From positions 1-6,470 of the forward strand of contig CANTGP010000181.1 of the NCBI GenBank assembly GCA_947653315.1: a stretch of DNA of 6,470 nucleotides, read 5' to 3'. Positions 1 to 5,000 of the stretch are shown one piece after another. Each line of letters opens with the position of its first letter. Position 1 is the stretch's first letter. The notes beneath the pieces were generated by a model, which saw only the letters and a program-made list of their open reading frames with translations, was not told where the DNA came from and searched no databases. Source of the stretch: an uncultured Lachnospiraceae bacterium. Lineage in GTDB: Bacteria > Bacillota > Clostridia > Lachnospirales > Lachnospiraceae. A program made the position numbers and the translations under genes.

Positions 1-326
1 TTTATCAAGTCAAGCCGCAAAAAGTAGAGGAATTTGAAGCGCTAATGCTTGAAGCTAAAGCCCTTTTGGAAAAGCAGGAGGGATTACTTCTGCTCCGTTT
101 TGCCAAAAGAGGGTATCACATAGATATGGAACAAATTAAAGAGGGGCTTCCACCCCTTAAAATTACCCGTGTAGTAAAAAGCGTTAAGTATATGCTTTAT
201 TGGGAATTTGACACGAAAGAAAACTATGGAGCAGCACAACAAAATCTTTACAACAGTTATTGGAAATCTATTGAAAAGTGCTTAATTGTTCCGCATGACA
301 AATATTTGGGGGAGATTATGTTTTAA
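1..326 (+). CDS. 3' end of an unrecognised small-protein gene (partial, start off window)
   Basis: The frame is open from the left edge (codons from position 3) to a TAA at 324-326, giving at least 107 residues. The methionine at 45-47 is probably internal, because coding-like sequence (YQVKPQKVEEFEAL) runs in frame before it and no ribosome binding site precedes it. The visible protein is mixed and soluble, with no membrane segment or signal peptide. It has an amphipathic Glu/Lys/Leu helix (EEFEALMLEAKALLEKQEG), then beta-like stretches, a Trp/Tyr-rich part (YMLYWEFDTKENY) and a short C-terminal strand. This alternation faintly recalls small dimeric alpha-beta barrel proteins of the ABM type, but I see no diagnostic residues and assign no function. 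The gene is visibly more AT-rich (about 40% GC over the first 180 bases) than the polC block. It converges with the tRNA and likely ends at the shared hairpin at 401-444. Confidence 0.6.
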   Translation, partial: YQVKPQKVEEFEALMLEAKALLEKQEGLLLLRFAKRGYHIDMEQIKEGLPPLKITRVVKSVKYMLYWEFDTKENYGAAQQNLYNSYWKSIEKCLIVPHDKYLGEIMF

Positions 327-400
327 CGGCAAAACTTGAATCAATGCGCCACCCGACGCGGCAGCTTCGCTGGCATCTTCCCTTGGGTGTCCGTGTGCAT
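327..400. other. Intergenic GC-rich structured patch
   Basis: This stretch lies between the stop of the left-hand gene and the strong terminator hairpin. It holds no convincing gene; short frames crossing it run into the terminator and the tRNA and have no ribosome binding site. From about 346 to 395 it is GC-rich compared with its surroundings. It can fold weakly: CACCC at 350-354 pairs with GGGTG at 385-389, enclosing a small CAGC/GCTG stem (362-365 with 369-372, loop TTC). It could be a terminator-associated tail, part of a dispersed intergenic repeat, or chance. Confidence 0.35.
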
Positions 401-444
401 AAAAATACCGGAAACCACGCAATATCAAGGTTTCCGGTATTTTT
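401..444. terminator. Strong bidirectional intrinsic terminator
   Basis: A perfect 16-bp inverted repeat: the left arm at 401-416 (AAAAATACCGGAAACC) and the right arm at 429-444 are exact reverse complements around a 12-nt loop. The GC core (ACCGGAAACC/GGTTTCCGGT) is flanked by A5 on the left and T5 on the right. The transcript of either strand therefore makes a stable stem ending in a U-run. This fits termination of the left-hand gene on the plus strand and of tRNA-Glu (plus any read-through from the receiver gene) on the minus strand. Confidence 0.9.
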
Positions 445-472
445 CGGGTTGGGCTGTTTAAAAAACAGTCAA

Positions 473-544
473 CAGCTCGTAGGGGAATCGAACCCCTGTT
501 TCCGCCGTGAGAGGGCGGCGTCTTAACCGCTTGACCAACGAGCC
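473..544 (-). tRNA. tRNA-Glu (anticodon CUC)
   Basis: The minus strand folds into a complete 72-nt cloverleaf. The acceptor stem is GGCTCGT with ACGAGCT (G1-U72 wobble, otherwise paired), and the discriminator base is G73. The D arm is GTC/GAC with loop AAGCGGTTAA. The anticodon stem CCGCC/GGCGG holds the loop CTCTCAC, so the anticodon is CUC and reads GAG (glutamate). The variable loop is AAAC, and the T arm AGGGG/CCCCT has loop TTCGATT. CCA is not encoded (the bases after G73 are TTG), so the 3' end must be added by a nucleotidyltransferase. It has its own promoter upstream and the strong hairpin at 401-444 downstream. Confidence 0.97.
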
Positions 545-550
545 ATATCC

Positions 551-583
551 GCAAATGAACAAGTTCCATACCCATTCATTTGC
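551..583 (-). other. Inverted repeat in the tRNA-Glu leader
   Basis: GCAAATGAA at 551-559 and TTCATTTGC at 575-583 are exact reverse complements around a 15-nt loop. The repeat lies between the predicted tRNA-Glu start site (near 587-588) and the mature 5' end at 544, so the precursor would open with a 9-bp hairpin a few bases from its 5' end. It may shape RNase P processing or protect the leader, or at DNA level it could bind a regulator. It has no following U-run, so it is not an attenuator of the classical type. Confidence 0.6.
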
Positions 584-593
584 CGACTTGCTT

Positions 594-622
594 ATTTTAT
601 TACAAAATCCTAAATAATGCAA
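594..622 (-). promoter_or_regulatory. Predicted sigma-A-type promoter of tRNA-Glu
   Basis: Read on the minus strand, a -35 TTGCAT (617-622) and a -10 TAAAAT (594-599) are separated by exactly 17 bp. The predicted start is near 587-588, giving a leader of about 43 nt before the tRNA. An A-tract-rich segment (627-660) sits immediately upstream. The -35 matches the consensus at four of six positions and the -10 at five of six. The promoter lies downstream of the receiver gene's stop codon, so the tRNA can be transcribed independently. Confidence 0.7.
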
Positions 623-626
623 GCTC

Positions 627-660
627 TTTTTTCATTTTTTACATATTTTTTCTGCTTTTT
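627..660 (-). promoter_or_regulatory. Phased A-tracts, possible UP element of the tRNA promoter
   Basis: On the minus strand four A-runs of 5-6 bases occur at 656-660, 646-651, 635-640 and 627-632. Their centres are about 9.5, 11 and 8 bp apart, close to one helical turn. They lie directly upstream of the predicted -35 element at 617-622. Such phased A-tracts bend DNA, and A-rich segments in this position bind the RNA polymerase alpha C-terminal domain at stable-RNA promoters. The position fits an UP element, though AT-rich intergenic background remains possible. Confidence 0.5.
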
Positions 661-674
661 ATACTTCTTCCGCC

Positions 675-1043
675 TTATACATCCCTGTGCAGCACATGAT
701 TCAACGCATCCACGACCTGCTCCGGTTCAAAAGGTTTCGCGATGAAATCGTCCGCGCCTTCCTTGATTGCCGTTACCATCTTCTCTTTCTGGCCTGCCGC
801 CGTTACCATGATAACCTTCGCATTGTCGTCTTCTTTCTTAATACAGATTAACGCTTCCAAACCGTTCATGACCGGCATGGTAATATCCATCGTCACCGCG
901 TCCGGTCTAAGCTGCTTATACATAATCAGCCCTTCTTCCCCGTTGGCTGCTTCCCCTGCGATCTCATATCCGGCTTCCGTCAGAACCTCCTTTAACATTT
1001 TACGGGATGTCCTTGAATCGTCCACGATTAATACTCTTGCCAT
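675..1043 (-). CDS. CheY-like stand-alone response regulator receiver
   Basis: A 122-residue protein that is a single receiver domain with no output domain, the usual size for CheY. All key positions are present: the acidic pair D8-D9 (VLIVDDS) for Mg2+ binding, phosphoacceptor D53 (AVTMDITMP), the switch Thr at T81 (VIMVTAAG) and the conserved Lys K103 (IAKPF). The beta1 and beta3 strands and the DxxMPxMNG loop are typical. It likely acts in the cytoplasm by changing binding partner when phosphorylated. An AGGAGG 8 nt before the ATG supports the start. It follows the CheX-like gene by 27 bp and is almost certainly cotranscribed with it, which suggests the CheX-like protein dephosphorylates it. 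No histidine kinase or flagellar gene is visible, so its input and target are unknown. No terminator hairpin directly follows. Confidence 0.95.
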   Translation of the reverse strand: MARVLIVDDSRTSRKMLKEVLTEAGYEIAGEAANGEEGLIMYKQLRPDAVTMDITMPVMNGLEALICIKKEDDNAKVIMVTAAGQKEKMVTAIKEGADDFIAKPFEPEQVVDALNHVLHRDV

Positions 1044-1051
1044 AATCCTAT

Positions 1052-1057
1052 CCTCCT
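1052..1057 (-). promoter_or_regulatory. Ribosome binding site of the receiver gene
   Basis: AGGAGG on the minus strand, 8 nt before the ATG at 1041-1043. It is a full anti-16S match and fixes the start of the receiver gene in the 27-bp gap after the CheX-like gene. Confidence 0.85.
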
Positions 1058-1070
1058 GCGCCTTTACCTA

Positions 1071-1961
1071 TTATACTTCAATCTTTACACCAGTATCCGT
1101 TGCAATCACTATCCTGACTTTGCGGTTCTTTACGTAAACCGGCACAACCAGCAGTTTATCTTCGGCAACCACACGCCCGCCCTGGTAAAAGGTAGGAGGA
1201 ACCATATCCACCTGTACATTCCGAAGGCTCAGTTCCGATGCATACAAACCGTTTACGCAGTTAATAAACTCACAAACCGAGTCAAACGCATTCTCATCCA
1301 TCCTGCCGAATTCTTCCCTGCCGAACGTTTCCGCTATGGCAAGCAGGTTGTTGCCCTCGCCGGTAAGCCCTAACAGAATGGAATGCTCCCCTTCCACTTC
1401 CTGCATGGCAAGATTCTCAAACTCATAACGGTCTACCTCATAAGAAGGCTCCACCAGTATTTCACTGTCAATCAAACGGATGATGGTCCGGACCGCCACG
1501 CCCACAAGCTCGGTGGAAAACTGTTTCGGGCTCCGCACATACAAAGGAAGCATACGGTCCACATCGCCGCTCCTGAAATCCTCCATATCCGTATTCGTAA
1601 AGCCGTTCCCCCTTTGGTAAAGGTCCATGGCGGCTTCCACTTGCCCGATGTCCATAATCCCAAGCTCCGTCGCCGACTGGACAAAGGAAAGGTACGGATT
1701 GCCCTGCAATTTCAAAAGACGCCCTACCTGGCTTTCGGTCAGATAACCCATTTCCACCGCAATATCGCCGAACCGCTTATCTTCCAACGCCTGCTTCCGG
1801 TTGATTTTACTTGCCTGCTCCTGCGAAAGCAGCTTTTCGCTGACGGCAATCAGCCCCAGCTTCACCCTTGTCTTTTTTTGGTTGTCCTGTATCGCATCCA
1901 ACTGTTCGGAAGAAATCAACTTTTGTTCCAAAAGAAATTTACCAAAAATCTGATTAAACAT
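1071..1961 (-). CDS. CheX-like phosphatase with N-terminal MshEN-like repeats
   Basis: A 296-residue soluble protein in two parts. Residues ~5-115 are four copies of a 24-residue motif starting at 5, 34, 63 and 92, an exact 29-residue period. Copy 3 (R63-F64-G65 ... G72-Y-L74 ... V79 ... L82-L83 ... Q86) closely fits the MshEN/GspE N-terminal pattern RLG-x6-G-x-L-x4-L-x3-L-x2-Q. Copies 1 and 2 keep the G (7, 36), the hydrophobics and the final Q (28, 57); copy 4 is degenerate. Residues ~145-296 resemble the CheC/CheX/FliY phosphatase fold, with the signature D227-x3-E231-x2-N234 and a downstream PP at 255-256. A single E-x-x-N motif fits CheX rather than CheC or FliY, which have two. CheX hydrolyses CheY-P, and the next gene is a CheY-like receiver. 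CheX itself is about 150 residues, so the N-terminal half is an addition. GGAGGG lies 5 nt before the ATG. The function of the N-terminal part is inferred. Confidence 0.85.
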   Translation of the reverse strand: MFNQIFGKFLLEQKLISSEQLDAIQDNQKKTRVKLGLIAVSEKLLSQEQASKINRKQALEDKRFGDIAVEMGYLTESQVGRLLKLQGNPYLSFVQSATELGIMDIGQVEAAMDLYQRGNGFTNTDMEDFRSGDVDRMLPLYVRSPKQFSTELVGVAVRTIIRLIDSEILVEPSYEVDRYEFENLAMQEVEGEHSILLGLTGEGNNLLAIAETFGREEFGRMDENAFDSVCEFINCVNGLYASELSLRNVQVDMVPPTFYQGGRVVAEDKLLVVPVYVKNRKVRIVIATDTGVKIEV

Positions 1962-1966
1962 ATGTA

Positions 1967-1972
1967 CCCTCC
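1967..1972 (-). promoter_or_regulatory. Ribosome binding site of the CheX-like gene
   Basis: GGAGGG on the minus strand, 5 nt before the ATG at 1959-1961. It supports the chosen start, which also leaves the first of the four N-terminal repeats intact (from residue 5). Confidence 0.8.
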
Positions 1973-1995
1973 ACCCTTAAAATAGAATTCATTAT

Positions 1996-2024
1996 ATTAT
2001 ACTATATTTACGACACAAAATCAA
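1996..2024 (-). promoter_or_regulatory. Predicted promoter of the cheX-receiver pair, overlapping the polC end
   Basis: On the minus strand a -35 TTGATT (2019-2024) and a perfect -10 TATAAT (1996-2001) are spaced by 17 bp. A second, overlapping TATAAT lies at 1991-1996. The predicted start near 1989 gives a short leader of about 28 nt containing the GGAGGG site. The -35 lies inside the last codons of polC and within the right arm of the palindrome at 2018-2041. This promoter would let the signalling pair be expressed separately from polC. Confidence 0.6.
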
Positions 2025-5000
2025 ATAAACTTATTTGATTTGACTCGGGTAAATTTCCGAGGAGATCCAGGCTGCCCATCAAGTCCACAATCGTCTTGGA
2101 AACCTTTGCCCTTTGGCGGAAATCATCCTTGGATAAAAAGGGACCGTCCTTTGCGGCTTCCACGATGGAATCCGCCGCTTTTTCCCCCAATCCGTCGATA
2201 CTGCTTAAAGACGGCATCAATTTGCCGTCCACAATCTGGAACAGCCTGGACTGGGCGGAAAAAATATCGATGGGAACAAATTCAAATCCCCTGGCATACA
2301 TTTCCTGCACCAGTTTCATGTCACGGTAGGAATCCTGCTCCTTTTTGGACAGGGTATCCATCCGCTGTTTATAGTCCGCCATCACTTTCTCCAAATGTTC
2401 CTTCCCCCGGCACATCAGCTCATAGGAAAACGCCGAAGCGCGGATGCTGAAAAATGCAGCGTAAAAAGCTAACGGGTAGTTAATTTTGCAATAAGCAATC
2501 CTCCATGCCATCATCACGTATGCCGCCGCATGCGCCTTCGGGAACATATACTTGATTTTCTTACAGGACCAAATATACCAGTCCGGGACATTTGCCGCCA
2601 CCATGGCTTCTTCCATCTCCGGCTTTAAGCCCTTTCCCTTACGGACACTCTCCATAATGGTAAAGGCAAGGGAGCTTTCCACGCCCATTCCGATTAAGTA
2701 TACCATAATATCGTCCCTGGTACAAATCGCCGTGGAAATCGTGGCTTTCCCTTCCTGAATCAATGTCTGCGCATTCCCAAGCCATACGTCCGTACCGTGG
2801 GCAAGCCCTGCAATCCGTACCAAATCCGAAAAAGCCTGCGGTTTCGTATCGATTAACATCTGCATGGCAAACTCGGTACCGAATTCCGGGATGCCCAGCG
2901 CCCCCAGCTTACAGCCCCCGATTTGCTCCGGTGTAATCCCCAGCGCTTCCGTGTTCTTAAACAGCGACATGACCTGCGCATCGTCCAACGGAATCGTCAC
3001 GGGATCAATGCCCGTCAAATCCTGCAGCATACGGATCATCGTCGGATCATCGTGTCCGAGAATATCGAGCTTTAACAGGTTATGGTCGATGGAGTGGTAA
3101 TCAAAATGTGTCGTCACGATATCGGTGGTCATATCGTTCGCCGGATGCTGCACCGGCGTAAAGGAATTTATTTCTTCCCCTAACGGCAGTACGATGATCC
3201 CCCCCGGATGCTGCCCCGTACTGCGCCGGATTCCGGTACAGCCGGTGACAATCCGGTTGATTTCACAGGTCCTCTTGTGCTTCCCCCTTTCCTCATAATA
3301 ATTTTTCACATAGCCGAACGCCGTCTTATCCGCCAGCGTGCCGATGGTCCCGGCGCGGTAAGTCTGCCCTGCGCCGAAAATCACTTCCGTATATTTATGC
3401 GCCTTACTTTGGTATTCCCCGGAAAAATTTAAATCAATATCCGGCTCCTTATCCCCCTTAAATCCCAAAAACGTCTCGAACGGAATGTCAAAACCGTCCT
3501 TTTTCAGCGGCGCACCGCACACCGGACAATTTTTATCGGGCATGTCGCAGCCCGCCCTTCCCGCATACGCCTTCACATCTTCGGAATCAAAATCACTGTA
3601 ATGGCATGCGCTGCAGTAATAATGGGGGCTTAAGGGGTTTACCTCCGTAATCCCCGCCATGGTTGCCACAAACGAGGAACCCACCGAGCCGCGGGAACCC
3701 ACCAAATAACCGTCCTCCACCGATTTCCATACCAACTTCTGTGCGATAATATACATTACGGCAAAGCCGTTGGTAATGATGGAATTCAATTCCCGCTTCA
3801 AACGCGCTTCCACGATTTCAGGCAGTTCGTCCCCGTATATTTCATGGGCTTTGTTGTAACAGATATCCGTTAACGTCTTATCGCTGTCGGGAATGACCGG
3901 CGCACATTTATCGGGGCGCACCGGGGACATGGTTTCCACCATATCCGCAATCAGGTTGGTATTGGTGATGACCACCTCCTCCGCCTTGTCACTGCCAAGA
4001 TAGGCAAATTCTTCCAGCATTTCCTCCGTGGTACGCAGGTAAAGGGGCGCTTGGTCGTCCGAATCGGCAAACCCCTTTCCCGCCATAATAATCCTCCGGT
4101 ATACCTCATCCTCCGGGTCCAGGAAATGTACGTCGCAGGTGGCAACCACCGGCTTTTGGAACTGTTCCCCAAGCTCCACGATTGTCCGGTTCATATTCTC
4201 GATATCTTCCACGGAATTCACGTTCCGCACCCGGTCAGAGGCAATCATGAACTTGTTGTTCCCCGTGGGCTGGATTTCCAGATAATCATAAAAATTAACA
4301 ATTCTTGCGATTTCCGCATCGGACTTTTCGTCCAACAGCGCCCGGTACAGTTCCCCCGCCTCACAGGCGCTTCCGAGGATCAGTCCCTCCCTGCACTTCA
4401 TCAGCAGGCTTTTCGGTACCCTCGGACGCTTACTGAAATACGTCAGATGGGACTCGGATACCAAACGGTACAGGTTCACCCGCCCCGTATCGTTTTTCGC
4501 CAATATAATCGCATGGTAGGAAGGGAGCTTCTTTACAATATCGGGATTGGAATCCCCAAGGGCATTAACGCGGCTTAACGTATCCGCCCCCAGTTCCTTT
4601 AACATCGGAATAAAATTCAGGAAAATTTCCGCCGTCGCTTCCGCGTCGTCCACCGCGCGGTGATGGTTTTCCAGGGATATGCCCAGGGTCTTTGCCACCG
4701 CATCCAGCGTATGTTTCGCCTGGTGGGGCAGCAGCACCCTTGCGATGCCTACCGTATCCACGTAAGTATACTCCCTTTGCAGCCCCAGCCGTTCCGCATT
4801 TTCCGTGATAAATCCCATGTCAAAATTCGCATTGTGCGCCACCAAAACCGCATCCTGGCAGAACGCGAAAAATTCCGGCAGGACCGTGTCAATGGTCGGC
4901 GCTTCCATCACCATGGCATCGTTAATGCCCGTCAGTTTTTCGATTTCAAAGGGAATCGGCACATCGGGATTTACAAATGCACTGTAACGCCCCGTAATTT

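Noticed and set aside
454..468. Short hairpin CTGTTT/AAACAG just beyond the tRNA 3' end
   Set aside because: Only 6 bp, A/T rich and with a 3-nt loop; too weak beside the 16-bp hairpin to be called a terminator.
1..472. Direct repeat of the tRNA-Glu 3' end as an attachment site
   Set aside because: I looked for a second copy of the T-arm and acceptor sequence in the left part of the window and found none.
282..575. 97-codon minus-strand frame through the tRNA and terminator
   Set aside because: It reads through the tRNA-Glu and both arms of the terminator hairpin, so it is not a credible gene.
1383..1985. 200-codon plus-strand open frame opposite the CheX-like gene
   Set aside because: The minus-strand gene has a good ribosome binding site, internal repeats and a phosphatase motif; the plus frame is its shadow.
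2018..2041. The polC-end palindrome as an intrinsic terminator
   Set aside because: The stem is nearly all A/U, the centre is only 2 nt, and no clean U-run follows; an operator or chance is more likely.
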